Of a DNA stretch of 64,000 bases, positions 9,142 through 18,819 are shown piece by piece (positions within the stretch are counted from its first letter, which is position 1; each line of letters begins with the position of its first letter). Under the pieces are notes generated by a model, which did not search any database, was not told where the DNA came from, and saw only the letters and a program-made list of their open reading frames with translations. Source of the stretch: Paenibacillus sonchi (GTDB taxonomy: Bacteria > Bacillota > Bacilli > Paenibacillales > Paenibacillaceae); NCBI RefSeq assembly GCF_016772475.1, contig NZ_CP068595.1, positions 5,146,001-5,210,000 of the forward strand, given 5' to 3'. A program made the position numbers and the translations under genes.

Positions 9142-9221
9142 ATGTCCTCCAGCATAACACCAATATCATATGGATTATTTTATGACAATGATTTTCTGTT
9201 ATGCTGACAAGCCTGATTTAT

Positions 9222-10349
9222 TCAGCCTTTAATGTGAAAAAGCTGGTATTTGGTATCTTCGTCCCAGCCCAGATCAAAAGGGACACGATAACGGTCGGCG
9301 GTGTGGGAATTGACGAGCGGATAACCGGAATCATCAAATCCGACAATCACGGAGAAATGGTCAGTATCATCGTGCCGCAGGATATAACCTACTAAATCCC
9401 CGGGCTGAAGCTCTGAAACGGCCCCTCCGGGATATTTATTCGAAGGGCACATAATCTGCTGATAATTGCCCTTGGCAATCAATTTTCCGTATCCTGACCT
9501 TAAGAGAAATCTGCTGAGGGAATCGGTATGTACCCAGGTCTGAGTGCCGCCGGATTTATAGAAATACCGCCAGCCGCCTTTCATTTGCAAACCTCCGCCC
9601 TCTTCAGGGTCCCCAATCACCTGTGAGGCAAAATTTGTGCAGTCCCCGCCTTTGCCGGTATAATCCAGGTATTTTTTATTATAGTGATGCTGATTTCCAG
9701 CCCCCCATGCTGCTCCGGCATATTTATTGGCATATGCGACGGCCCGGGTGCGATTGAAGTTCTTGTCCTCATCTTGATCGGATTTGGATTTGACTGAAGG
9801 AGCTGCTCCCTTTGGTTTTTCCGCGATTTTGCTGGGGTTCTCATCCAGCGGGTCCAAATACCATTCGCGGGCGATTTTCCAATTCCCGTTACTTTTCTTC
9901 AAGGTCATGAAATGCCTTGTGCCGACGCCGAAGAATTGCTCGGGGATAATTTTTTTGTTGTATACATAGGCGATTTTGAGGGATTGCACCAGAGACACTT
10001 TGGCGGTATCTCCGCTGATGGTCCGGCGGATGATCCGGATGCTGCTGTCGGCATGGATTAATTTGATATTCCGCTTGTCCGCCCATGTATTCATATATTC
10101 GGTTCTATTGCGTTCATGCCGGAAGGCATTTTTACTTAAGGCCTGTTCCATAAGATAACGTTTCTCCAAACGGCCAGTGTTGCCATTAATGAGTATTTTG
10201 GCTCTTTCAGCATAGATATTTTCAAGCTCTGATTTCAGCTCATGATCTGATCCGTTTGGATCTGCCGCAGCCCTCTCAGAGGAAAATTGAAAGGATACTA
10301 ACAGAAAAATAACAGCAGATATGAGACAGCTTCTTTTCATAAGAGTCAT
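9222..10349 (-). CDS. Secreted protein with C-terminal amidase_6 domain
   Basis: The 375-residue protein begins with a signal peptide (to about residue 29). An N-terminal region of about 160 residues resembles the SnoaL-like or NTF2-like folds often found before this domain. The C-terminal half matches the putative amidase domain: RTRAVAYANKYAG, the Cys motif GGDCTNFASQ, a His in DTDHFSVIVG and LVNSHTADR near the end. The Cys-His arrangement suggests a papain-like (NlpC-type) hydrolase working on the wall or on secreted peptides. The flippase gene lies downstream in the same direction. Confidence 0.82.
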   Translation of the reverse strand: MTLMKRSCLISAVIFLLVSFQFSSERAAADPNGSDHELKSELENIYAERAKILINGNTGRLEKRYLMEQALSKNAFRHERNRTEYMNTWADKRNIKLIHADSSIRIIRRTISGDTAKVSLVQSLKIAYVYNKKIIPEQFFGVGTRHFMTLKKSNGNWKIAREWYLDPLDENPSKIAEKPKGAAPSVKSKSDQDEDKNFNRTRAVAYANKYAGAAWGAGNQHHYNKKYLDYTGKGGDCTNFASQVIGDPEEGGGLQMKGGWRYFYKSGGTQTWVHTDSLSRFLLRSGYGKLIAKGNYQQIMCPSNKYPGGAVSELQPGDLVGYILRHDDTDHFSVIVGFDDSGYPLVNSHTADRYRVPFDLGWDEDTKYQLFHIKG

Positions 10350-10693
10350 AGTTCACCGTCCAGTTTCGTGAAAATAATAATCAAATGACATTATTGCAGC
10401 AGACAATTTTCTCATTTAGGGATTCCTCCTCGAACTTTTTGTTGCGGAAATTATTATTCTCCAGCAAGCTCCGGGTTACTTTGGTGATTTATTTCCAGTG
10501 GAAACTATCAGATGTTGTCAAGACAATTCCCTTTACAAGACTTTATTCCTGTTTTTCCCACCTGAGCATCCGCCGGATTGGAACCAGAGAGCATTTTTGC
10601 TAAGATAAATGCAAACATGTGATCTTATCCCCGGATTTGGGTAATGAGAGGCATGTGCGCTTTTCACCTAATATAGTCGGGAGGAAACCTAGT
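10350..10693. other. Divergent intergenic region before the SWIM-MoxR operon
   Basis: About 340 bases between the minus-strand amidase gene and the plus-strand SWIM gene. TTGTCAAGACAA (near 10515) is a short inverted repeat. No clear -35/-10 pair or terminator was found. Promoters for both directions must lie here. The open frames in it lack ribosome sites and look spurious. Confidence 0.4.
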
Positions 10694-12133
10694 TTGCCTG
10701 AACTTACAACATCCTATGTAGATTCGCTCGCACCCAATGCGGCCGCCATCAAGAACGGCCAGGGCCTGGTGCGCAAGAAGAGCTTCATCCGGCTGCATAC
10801 CTCTGAGAATGGAGAACTGCTCTTTGGACAATGCGCCGGGAGCGGGAAAACCCCTTACGAGTGCTCCGTAGATTTTATTTCACCGGATAACCCGGTGTTC
10901 CGCTGCACCTGTCCCAGCCGGCAATTTCCCTGCAAGCACGCATTAGGCCTGCTCTATGCCTACGTGGAAGGACAGGCTTTCACTCCTGCGCCTGTCCCCG
11001 AGGATATTTCCTCCAAACGCGAAAAAGCGGAAAAACGGGAAGAAAACAAAGCCAAGCAAGCTGCCGGAGGCGCAGAGAGCAAGCCCAAGAAGGTCAACAA
11101 ATCTGCCCTGAAGAAAAAAATAAACGCACAGCTCGAAGGTCTGGACCTCCTGGAAAAGCTGGTGCTGTCTCTGATCCGCGGCGGCTTGTCCACCATCGAC
11201 AGCAAAACGCTCAAAACCGTTCAAGAGCATGTAAAGCAGATGGGCAACTACTATTTATCGGGAGCGCAGACACAGCTTCGCCGCTTCGCCCTGCTTCTGG
11301 GCAAGGGAGAAAACCGGGAAGTGAGTTATACATATGCCATGGAGCAGTTGACAAGGCTTCATGCTTTTATCAAGAAAGCCCGGGTCTATTTGACCACAAG
11401 AGCCGGGGACCCTGAGCTTGCCCTCGATCATGAATCCACCATCGACGAATGGCTGGGGCATGCCTGGCAGCTGTCTGAGCTGAAAGAGTATGGTCTGGTC
11501 AAGGAATCTGTTGAACTTCTGCAGCTGGCATTCTACAGCTACGATGATCCGGCCCGTCAGGAGTTCGTGGATCTTGGCTATTGGCTGGAGACGGCAAGCG
11601 GTGCGATTCACCGGACTGTCAACTATCGTCCTTATAAGGCTGCAAAGCTGATGCGGGAGGAAGACAGCTTTTTTGATCTGGCGCGGATTCCGCTTCTGTA
11701 CACCTACCCCGGCGATATGAATGTCCGGGTCCGGTATGAAGAAATGACATCAAGGGCTGTCGAAGCTAAAGACCTGGAGCGGGTTGCGGCAAGTGCAAAC
11801 CGTTCATATGCAGAAGCGCTTAAGAAGGTCAAAAATCAGTTGAAAAATCCGCTCAGCGATAAAACGCCTGTCATGCTGCTGCATGCGGCCAGTCTGGGAG
11901 TGACGGGGAGCGGCCAGTATGTGCTCACTGATGATGCCGGAGTCCAGCTGGTGCTGGACGACATTCCTTCGCTGCCCCAGGGGACGCTTGAGCTGCTGCC
12001 GTTCCTGCCTGCTTCTGCAATGAAGGACTGCTGCGTGCTGGTGATGTTCGAGCATCTTCTGGATCAGGGGCGGCTGGTTGCCCAGCCTTTGACCATTATC
12101 CAAGACGGAGCCATTACCCGGCTTCTGTACTAG
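10694..12133 (+). CDS. SWIM zinc-finger protein, first gene of a MoxR-VWA operon
   Basis: About 479 residues from a TTG start at 10694, chosen because GGGAGG at 10679-10684 is 9 bases upstream; the frame is open further upstream but without a ribosome site. A SWIM zinc finger is plain: C71-T-C73, then C80-K-H82, inside FRCTCPSRQFPCKHALGLL. SWIM fingers bind nucleic acid or protein. A Lys/Glu-rich charged linker (about residues 100-145) follows, then a mostly helical region without a known motif. The next gene starts 49 bases downstream. Its job in the operon may be to recognise the target on which the AAA+ ATPase and VWA protein act; this is inference from gene order. Confidence 0.85.
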   Translation: MPELTTSYVDSLAPNAAAIKNGQGLVRKKSFIRLHTSENGELLFGQCAGSGKTPYECSVDFISPDNPVFRCTCPSRQFPCKHALGLLYAYVEGQAFTPAPVPEDISSKREKAEKREENKAKQAAGGAESKPKKVNKSALKKKINAQLEGLDLLEKLVLSLIRGGLSTIDSKTLKTVQEHVKQMGNYYLSGAQTQLRRFALLLGKGENREVSYTYAMEQLTRLHAFIKKARVYLTTRAGDPELALDHESTIDEWLGHAWQLSELKEYGLVKESVELLQLAFYSYDDPARQEFVDLGYWLETASGAIHRTVNYRPYKAAKLMREEDSFFDLARIPLLYTYPGDMNVRVRYEEMTSRAVEAKDLERVAASANRSYAEALKKVKNQLKNPLSDKTPVMLLHAASLGVTGSGQYVLTDDAGVQLVLDDIPSLPQGTLELLPFLPASAMKDCCVLVMFEHLLDQGRLVAQPLTIIQDGAITRLLY

Positions 12134-12181
12134 CATGCACATACGTATACGTTCTTATATATTCCTATAGGAGGACAGCCC

Positions 12182-14035
12182 ATGAGTACAGCATTATTGC
12201 AAGAGCTACATCAAGAAGTCAGAAGACTATATATCGCCGGCAGTGAACTGGCTGCCGGAGATTTCCGCCTGAAACGGCTGCTTCCGCAGTTTCAGCAGCT
12301 CGGTGAGCGGGCGGCAGTCTTCAAACGGCTCGGAGAGGGCATCACCTCTCTGGTGGAACCGGGTGCAGGTGACGGAGCACCTGCCGCAGTGCGGCTGCAG
12401 GAGCTGACGCTGCTGTTGGAATCGGTGCTGTATACCCAAGGGGTCAGCACACCTGATGAAGCTCCCGGTGAGCTTCGCAGCCGAAACTTCACTCTCGACA
12501 CCAAGCTCCCGTACAGGGAGCTGGCCGCAGTGCGGCAGGCCTTGACCACAACAGGCAGCGGCAGGTATGAGATTGTAATTGAAGCCTTTAAGGATGGCAT
12601 GTTTCAGGATCTGCGCCTGCTTCCGCTGGCTATTGCAGCCTTGAATGATCCCTATTCAGAGATCGCCGAGTTTGCCATGAACAATATTCTTCCTGCATAT
12701 GGTCCTGCCATCACCGGATACTTGATTGAAGGCCTTAATCTGACGGGCGGCAAGAGCGAAGTCCGCAAGCTGAAGGTCATCGCCAAGGCAGGCGGAACGG
12801 AAGTGCTCGAAAAGATCTTCAAGGCGGCTGAAGACGGCAGCGACGATATCCGGGCAGCGGCGATCGAATGCCTCGGAGGGCATGACGCATACCTCCCGAA
12901 TCTGCTGGAGTGGAGCAAAGACAAGAAAAAAGTCATCCGTGAGGCGGCGTATAAAGCGCTGGCGACAGGCGGATCATCACAGGGCGAGGACCGGCTGTTT
13001 GAAGCTTTTGCAGGGAAGAAGGACCGGGAGCTGGCAGCGGATGCTCTGGTGCATTGTTCTTCCGCTCCGCTCGTGGAGAGGCTGTCCGCTCTATATATGC
13101 AGGAGCTGCGTGAATTACCGCAGAAGAACGAGGACAAGAAAAAGGCGGAACAGCTGTGGAACAATATCCGGCCGTTTACGAACGTGTTATCCGGGCTGCA
13201 GAATCCGCTGCTGGATGAGCTATACAGCTATGTGATCCAGGATCATGGGCGCTTTGCGTCCCTGGGCTTCACAGCTGTAATTAATGAAGCGGCTTGGTAC
13301 AAACAGAGAGCGGGTACGGAAGCGGCCTTTGGGGAGCTGCAGCAGCTGGAACAACTCGACTCCCGCTATTTCCCCCATTATTTCCGGGCAGCACAGCAGC
13401 TGATGTCACCGGAGGAGCTGTACAAGCAATTTGGCGGCACGGTGATTAACAAGCTGAAGGCTGTCGTCACCAAGGATTCTGCCCGGCGGAACAAACTGCT
13501 TATGGATACGATCAAAGAGCAGGTTATGCAAGCGGAGGAAGTATGGTATGAAGCAGCCTGGGACCCGCAGAGAGAGCGGCAGTACCGTGAAACGGCAATG
13601 CTTGCTCCTGAGAAAATTGCGGCAGCCTGGGACCCGCGCTGGCTGGATTTGTTCATTCATAGGGATGTGCCGGAACTGGTATGCGCTTTTGCCCGTCCTG
13701 GTCATCAAGAAGCCCGCCGCTATCTGCTGAACAAGCTGAGTGAGCAGAAGGACTGGCAGCATAATCAGAGAAATTATGACTTTTTTCCGAATATATTCAC
13801 GGGTCTTGCACGTTCGGGCATGCCGGACCTTGAACTGCATGAACTGCTGATATCCGTGCTGGAGAATGGAAAGAGCTATCTTCCCTACAGATTTGATTAT
13901 ATTCTGTTCCAGCAAATGCTGCGTTTTCCGGCAAGCTACAGCGGCCGGCTGGAAGCAGTTATTCCAAATCAAAGATATTACGAGAGCCGGGCCCAGCTGG
14001 AATATGTGGTCCATCAGCTTAAGAGTCAGGCATAA
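12182..14035 (+). CDS. Large helical (HEAT-like repeat) protein of the MoxR-VWA operon
   Basis: A 617-residue protein behind a strong site (ATAGGAGGACAGCCC). The middle third (about residues 130-290) has helical repeats in the HEAT style: APAIAALNDPYSEIAEFAMN, EVLEKIFKAAEDGSDDIRAA, IREAAYKALATGGSS. The rest is helical and charged, without catalytic motifs. HEAT proteins are scaffolds for protein-protein contacts. It sits between the SWIM gene and the MoxR ATPase gene with short gaps, so it probably bridges the subunits or binds a substrate. I do not recognise a named family with certainty. Confidence 0.75.
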   Translation: MSTALLQELHQEVRRLYIAGSELAAGDFRLKRLLPQFQQLGERAAVFKRLGEGITSLVEPGAGDGAPAAVRLQELTLLLESVLYTQGVSTPDEAPGELRSRNFTLDTKLPYRELAAVRQALTTTGSGRYEIVIEAFKDGMFQDLRLLPLAIAALNDPYSEIAEFAMNNILPAYGPAITGYLIEGLNLTGGKSEVRKLKVIAKAGGTEVLEKIFKAAEDGSDDIRAAAIECLGGHDAYLPNLLEWSKDKKKVIREAAYKALATGGSSQGEDRLFEAFAGKKDRELAADALVHCSSAPLVERLSALYMQELRELPQKNEDKKKAEQLWNNIRPFTNVLSGLQNPLLDELYSYVIQDHGRFASLGFTAVINEAAWYKQRAGTEAAFGELQQLEQLDSRYFPHYFRAAQQLMSPEELYKQFGGTVINKLKAVVTKDSARRNKLLMDTIKEQVMQAEEVWYEAAWDPQRERQYRETAMLAPEKIAAAWDPRWLDLFIHRDVPELVCAFARPGHQEARRYLLNKLSEQKDWQHNQRNYDFFPNIFTGLARSGMPDLELHELLISVLENGKSYLPYRFDYILFQQMLRFPASYSGRLEAVIPNQRYYESRAQLEYVVHQLKSQA

Positions 14036-14074
14036 ATATAAATGAAGAATGATTTGAGCAAAGGAGAGGTGTCC

Positions 14075-15169
14075 ATGACAACGGAACAAGAACAGCTTAA
14101 GGATTATATGCGGCTGCCGGCAGAGGTATTATACCGGGAGGAACTGGAGGCGCTGCGCAAGGAGGACAAAGGCAATATCCCGGCTGGCTGGCAGATGTCT
14201 CCGCGTGCCGTGCTGACTTTTATCGCAGGCGGCAAAGCCGGCAAAAAGGTCATAACACCCAAATACATCGGCAACACGCGCCTGATCGAGATGGCGGTCG
14301 CCACACTGGTCACAGACCGGGCGCTGCTGCTGATCGGCGAGCCGGGTACGGCCAAATCCTGGCTGTCGGAGAATCTGGCGGCGGCCATCTACGGCAATTC
14401 GGGACATGTTGTGCAGGGCACGGCCGGTACCAGTGAAGAGCATGTGCGCTATTCCTGGAATTATGCCATGCTCCTGGCGAATGGTCCTACCCCGGAAGCG
14501 CTGGTCAAAAGCCCGATCATGCGGGCTATGGAGGACGGCGGAATTGCCCGGTTTGAAGAGATTTCGCGTTGCGCCTCTGAAGTGCAGGATGCGCTGATCT
14601 CCATTCTTTCCGAGAAGACCATCTCTGTGCCGGAGCTTGGCAAGGAGGCAGGGGCACGCAAGGGCTTCTCCATCATTGCCACCGCCAATACCAGAGACCG
14701 CGGAGTTAATGAAATGTCGGCTGCACTAAAGCGGCGCTTCAATATTATAGTGCTGCCTGCACCTACGGATATCGAAACCGAGCTGTCCATCGTGAAGAAG
14801 CGGGTCGCAGAGATTGCATCGTCCTATAATCTGGGGGCAGCCGTTCCGGCGGATGAGGCGCTGCTTAAGGTTGTGACGATCTTCCGCGAGCTGCGCAGCG
14901 GCATGACGCTGGACAAGAAGGAGAAGGTGAAGACTCCCGCAGGGGTCATCTCCACCGCCGAGGCCATCTCGCTGCTGACGAACAGCATGGCGCTTGCCGC
15001 CAGCTTCGGGGACGGCGAGCTGACGGACCGCGACCTTGCCGCCGGGCTTCAAGGGGCAGTTGTCAAGGATGACGACAAAGACAAGCTGGTCTGGAAGGAA
15101 TATCTGGATAATGTGATGAAGAAAAAGGAGCGGAATGGCGCGGTCTCTACCAGGCCTGTAAGGAGATGA
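14075..15169 (+). CDS. MoxR-type AAA+ ATPase
   Basis: About 364 residues from the ATG at 14075, which follows AAAGGAGAGG by a short spacer; an upstream in-frame ATG at 14042 lacks a site. Walker A is GEPGTAKS at residues 88-95, a Walker B-like stretch is GGIARFEEIS, and sensor 1 is IIATANTRDRG followed by the Arg-rich LKRRFN. This is a MoxR-group AAA+ protein. Members work as chaperone or remodelling ATPases with a VWA partner, which is encoded three genes on. The C-terminal lid contains LTDRDLAAGLQGAVVKDD. The DUF5682 gene follows after 4 bases. Confidence 0.9.
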   Translation: MTTEQEQLKDYMRLPAEVLYREELEALRKEDKGNIPAGWQMSPRAVLTFIAGGKAGKKVITPKYIGNTRLIEMAVATLVTDRALLLIGEPGTAKSWLSENLAAAIYGNSGHVVQGTAGTSEEHVRYSWNYAMLLANGPTPEALVKSPIMRAMEDGGIARFEEISRCASEVQDALISILSEKTISVPELGKEAGARKGFSIIATANTRDRGVNEMSAALKRRFNIIVLPAPTDIETELSIVKKRVAEIASSYNLGAAVPADEALLKVVTIFRELRSGMTLDKKEKVKTPAGVISTAEAISLLTNSMALAASFGDGELTDRDLAAGLQGAVVKDDDKDKLVWKEYLDNVMKKKERNGAVSTRPVRR

Positions 15170-15173
15170 ACGA

Positions 15174-17522
15174 GTGAAAGCGACTGCTGAAGCCGGGGTA
15201 CATATTTTCGGAGTGCGGCACCTGTCTCCGGGCGGCGCGAAGCATCTGCTGGAATACCTGAATGAGCTTCAGCCGACGGCGGTGCTGATCGAAGGCCCAA
15301 GCGATGCCACGGATGAAATCCGCCATTTGACGCATCGCTCTACGAAACCTCCGGTAGCCATCTTGGCTTTCACGGAGGATTTGCCGGTACGTACAGCCCT
15401 GTGGCCGTTAGCGGTCTATTCACCGGAATATCAGGGCATGAAATGGGCCAGGGACAACGGGGCGGAGGCGGCGTTTATTGATCTTCCTTCCTCGGTAACA
15501 TTAAGCCTGCAGGATGCTATGCGGCGGGATGGCATTTCCGGGCGGGAAGAAGTGAAGCCTGAAGCAGATGAGGCGGGCGGGCCTTTCACAGAAGGGGATA
15601 AGGAACAGGAATCAGTGTACAGCCGGATTGCCCGGCTTGCCGGCGAGCATGACTACGATATGTATTGGGAACGCAATTACGAGCATAACGCGAATGCCGG
15701 AGCGTACCGCGCGGCCATTCTTTCGTTCTCCGCCGAAATGCGCCTGCTCTCCGAGAGCAGAGAGCAGCAAGAGCAGCCGAAGGAGCATGCGTATAATGCA
15801 CTGCGCGAAGCCTATATGCGGCGGCAGATCCGGGAGACCATTGCAGCCGGTCATGCGCCGGACAAAATTGTGGTCATCTGCGGAGCGTACCATGCCTCTG
15901 CACTTGCCGATCTATCTGATGTTCTGAACGACAAGGAGCTGGAAGGTCTGCCTTCGCGCAGCACCAAGCTGACGCTGATGCCGTATTCCTACTACAAGCT
16001 CTCCACCATGTCAGGCTACGGAGCGGGGAATGGAGCTCCGCAGTACTTTGAGATGATGTGGGAGACGATGGCGGCCGGAAGGCCGGAGGAGCTGGCGCAT
16101 CTCTATCTGTCTACGGTGGCAAGCCATCTGCGCAGCAGCGGGACTCACCGCTCTACCGCCGAGGTGATCGAGGCGGTGCGGCTGGCGGAGTCGCTGGCTG
16201 CGCTGCACGGCGGGAGCGCGCCTACTCTGCGCGATTTACGGGACGCCGCGCAGACGCTGCTGGGCCACGGCGAGCTGTCCGTGATCGCCGACGCCCTGGC
16301 GAGGGTGGATGTGGGGACAGCCATCGGCCATCTGGCCGATGGCGTCAGCCAGACCCCCATCCAGGACGATCTGAACCGGCTGCTCAAGCGATATAAGCTG
16401 GAGAAGTACAAATCGACGGTAGCCACCGAGCTGCCGCTCGATCTTCGCGAGAACCGCAGAGTGTCCAGCGAGGAAGCCGCCTATCTGGACCTGAACCGGT
16501 CGATGTTATTCCATAGGCTGAAGCTGCTGGGCATTACTTTTGCCAAGAACAGGCCCAGCGGGCAAGACGCGGCGACCTGGGCGGAATACTGGATCATCCA
16601 GTGGTCGCCGGAGGTGGAGATCCAGGTCGTCGAATCGACACTGCTTGGAGAGACCATTGAAGTTGCTGCTGCGTATATGCTGCGCGAGAAGCTGCAGGCC
16701 TGCCGTTCCATCGCTGAGGCCTCGGTGCTTATCCGGATCGCCTGCGAGTGCGGAATGACGGCGCAGATGGAGGAGGCCAGCCGGGTGCTGCAGGGGCTGG
16801 CTGTCGACAGCCGCGATGTAGTCGGCATTGCCGCTGCTGCCCGTGAGCTGGCAACGATCATCGGCTTTGGTGACATCCGCAGGGTGGACACCTTGCCGCT
16901 CACGCCGCTGCTGGAGGAGCTGTTCCGGCGCGGCTGCCTGTTCCTGCCGGATGCCAGCGGCTGCAATGACGAGGCCGCCGGCCAGATGATTGTGGCGATG
17001 AACGAGCTGAACGCCATCTCGCTGGACCACAGCGAAACGGTGGATGAAGCGCTGTGGCTGCAGGAATTGCTGCATCTGTCAGAGCGGGATGACCGCAACC
17101 CGCGGCTGTCCGGGTTCGCCTGTGCCATTCTGATGGAGCGTGGAGCGGTCTCTGCTGAAGAGGTTGCATCCGAAGTCTCGCGCCGCTTGTCTCCCGGCAT
17201 CCCGGCGGATCTCGGGGCGGGCTGGTTTGAGGGCCTGTCGATGCGCAACCGGTATGGACTGCTGTCCAGAATGAGCCTCTGGGAGCAGCTTAACGATTAT
17301 ATCAATGCGCTGGAGGATGATGAATTCAAGCGGGCGCTGGTATTTCTGCGCAGGGCGTTCGGTACCTTCTCGCCAAGGGAGAAAACGATGATCTCCGAGC
17401 TGCTCGGCGAGCTGTGGGGGGTGGATACGGAGCAGGCAGCAGAGATTCTTACCGGAGAACTGAAGGAGGAGGAAGTCAAGATGCTGGACGATTTGAATGA
17501 TTTTGACTTCGGGGATTTGTAG
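15174..17522 (+). CDS. DUF5682-type protein with a TraB/TIKI-like N-terminal domain
   Basis: A 782-residue protein from a GTG behind AAGGAGATG. The N-terminal part carries GVRHLSPGG (G13 to H16), then LIEGPSD with E40, and CGAYHASAL (G237 to H240). Two G-x-x-H motifs plus a conserved Glu are the signature of the TraB/PrgY/TIKI/EreA-ChaN superfamily of likely metal-dependent hydrolases, so a similar fold is inferred. The remaining 500 residues are helical and rich in Leu, Glu and Arg, ending in an acidic tail (LDDLNDFDFGDL). The VWA gene starts right after the stop. The family is of unknown function; in this operon it is the most plausible enzymatic effector. Confidence 0.8.
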   Translation: MKATAEAGVHIFGVRHLSPGGAKHLLEYLNELQPTAVLIEGPSDATDEIRHLTHRSTKPPVAILAFTEDLPVRTALWPLAVYSPEYQGMKWARDNGAEAAFIDLPSSVTLSLQDAMRRDGISGREEVKPEADEAGGPFTEGDKEQESVYSRIARLAGEHDYDMYWERNYEHNANAGAYRAAILSFSAEMRLLSESREQQEQPKEHAYNALREAYMRRQIRETIAAGHAPDKIVVICGAYHASALADLSDVLNDKELEGLPSRSTKLTLMPYSYYKLSTMSGYGAGNGAPQYFEMMWETMAAGRPEELAHLYLSTVASHLRSSGTHRSTAEVIEAVRLAESLAALHGGSAPTLRDLRDAAQTLLGHGELSVIADALARVDVGTAIGHLADGVSQTPIQDDLNRLLKRYKLEKYKSTVATELPLDLRENRRVSSEEAAYLDLNRSMLFHRLKLLGITFAKNRPSGQDAATWAEYWIIQWSPEVEIQVVESTLLGETIEVAAAYMLREKLQACRSIAEASVLIRIACECGMTAQMEEASRVLQGLAVDSRDVVGIAAAARELATIIGFGDIRRVDTLPLTPLLEELFRRGCLFLPDASGCNDEAAGQMIVAMNELNAISLDHSETVDEALWLQELLHLSERDDRNPRLSGFACAILMERGAVSAEEVASEVSRRLSPGIPADLGAGWFEGLSMRNRYGLLSRMSLWEQLNDYINALEDDEFKRALVFLRRAFGTFSPREKTMISELLGELWGVDTEQAAEILTGELKEEEVKMLDDLNDFDFGDL

Positions 17523-18734
17523 ATGAGAAGCGACTACAAGCAAGAGAGCACAGTGACCCGTTGGCGGCTGATTCTGGGCCAGGAAGCCGAAGCCTCGCTT
17601 GCAGGCTATAGCGAAGGCGGACAGCTCCGTCTGACTCAAGAGGAAATGATCATGGATTCAGCGCTTGCCGCCATCTATGATGAGACAGGCGGGGGAAGCA
17701 GCTCCGGCAATTCTTCTGGCGGCAGAGGCAAAGGGGCAGGGACCGGCCATGCCGCCGTGCATCTCTCCAAATGGCTTGGCGATGTGCGCAGCTACTTCCC
17801 TGAAGATGTGGTATCGATTATCCAGAGCGATGCGATGGAACGCCGGGGCTGGAAGCAGCTGCTGTTTGAGCCGGAGCTGCTGGCGGCGGTGAAGCCGGAT
17901 ATCCAGCTGGTAGGCACGCTTCTGTCACTGAAGGGCAAAATCCCGGAGAAGACCAAAGACACCGCAAGAATGCTGGTTAAGGCGCTGGTGGATGACCTGG
18001 TCAAGCTGCTGGAGACCGATATCCGCCGCGCCGTTACCGGGGCGCTGAACAAGCGGCAGCATTCTCCGCTGCCGTCCCTCAGCGGGCTGGACTGGAAGCT
18101 GACCATCCAGCGGAACCTCAAGCATTATAACCAGGAGCGGCGGTTGATTATTCCTGAGCGGTTTTATTATTTTGACCGGGCGCGCCGGAGCAAGGAATGG
18201 ACCGTTATTGTTGATATTGACCAGAGCGGATCGATGGCCAGCTCGATTATCTGGGCCTCGGTCATCGGTTCCATCTTCGCCAGCATTCCGGCGCTGAACA
18301 CCCGTGTAGTGGTCTTCGATACGGAAGTCGTGGATTTGACTGAGCAGTGTGCGAATGATCCGGTGGATATGCTTTTCGGGATTCAGCTTGGCGGGGGAAC
18401 GGATATCCACAAATCGGTGAAGTACTGCGAGCAGTTCATTGAAGAACCGAAGAAGACGCTGTTTATTATCGTCTCGGATCTGTATGAGAATGGCAATCAG
18501 GCCGGGCTGGTCCGGCGGATGCGCGGGCTGCGCGAATCGGGTGTCCGCACGATGACGCTGCTGGCGCTGTCAGATGAAGGCAAACCCTCCTATGATGAAC
18601 GGCTGGCCGGACAGCTGTCCCGTGACGGTACACCTTGCTTCGCCTGTACGCCGGCCCTGCTGCCCGCACTCGTAGAAGGAGCGCTTAAGGGCCAGGATCT
18701 CGGCGAGCTGGCCAAACGTCTCGGGGCTTCCTGA
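17523..18734 (+). CDS. VWA-domain protein (CoxE-like), partner of the MoxR ATPase
   Basis: A 403-residue protein whose ATG directly follows the stop of the previous gene, so translation is coupled. A Gly/Ser-rich linker (about residues 55-75) divides an N-terminal helical part from the VWA domain. The metal-ion-dependent adhesion site is complete: D233-x-S235-x-S237 in DQSGSMASS, a Thr in GGGTDIHKS and an Asp in VSDLYENG. VWA proteins of this class dock onto MoxR hexamers and deliver the substrate. This is the last gene of the operon; no terminator is obvious after it. Confidence 0.9.
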   Translation: MRSDYKQESTVTRWRLILGQEAEASLAGYSEGGQLRLTQEEMIMDSALAAIYDETGGGSSSGNSSGGRGKGAGTGHAAVHLSKWLGDVRSYFPEDVVSIIQSDAMERRGWKQLLFEPELLAAVKPDIQLVGTLLSLKGKIPEKTKDTARMLVKALVDDLVKLLETDIRRAVTGALNKRQHSPLPSLSGLDWKLTIQRNLKHYNQERRLIIPERFYYFDRARRSKEWTVIVDIDQSGSMASSIIWASVIGSIFASIPALNTRVVVFDTEVVDLTEQCANDPVDMLFGIQLGGGTDIHKSVKYCEQFIEEPKKTLFIIVSDLYENGNQAGLVRRMRGLRESGVRTMTLLALSDEGKPSYDERLAGQLSRDGTPCFACTPALLPALVEGALKGQDLGELAKRLGAS

Positions 18735-18819
18735 CAGCCGATATTTTTTTCCAAATGCCTCTACTTTACAATCACATATTGTGTAAGCTGCATATATCAT
18801 TTATAATCGGTTATTAAAA

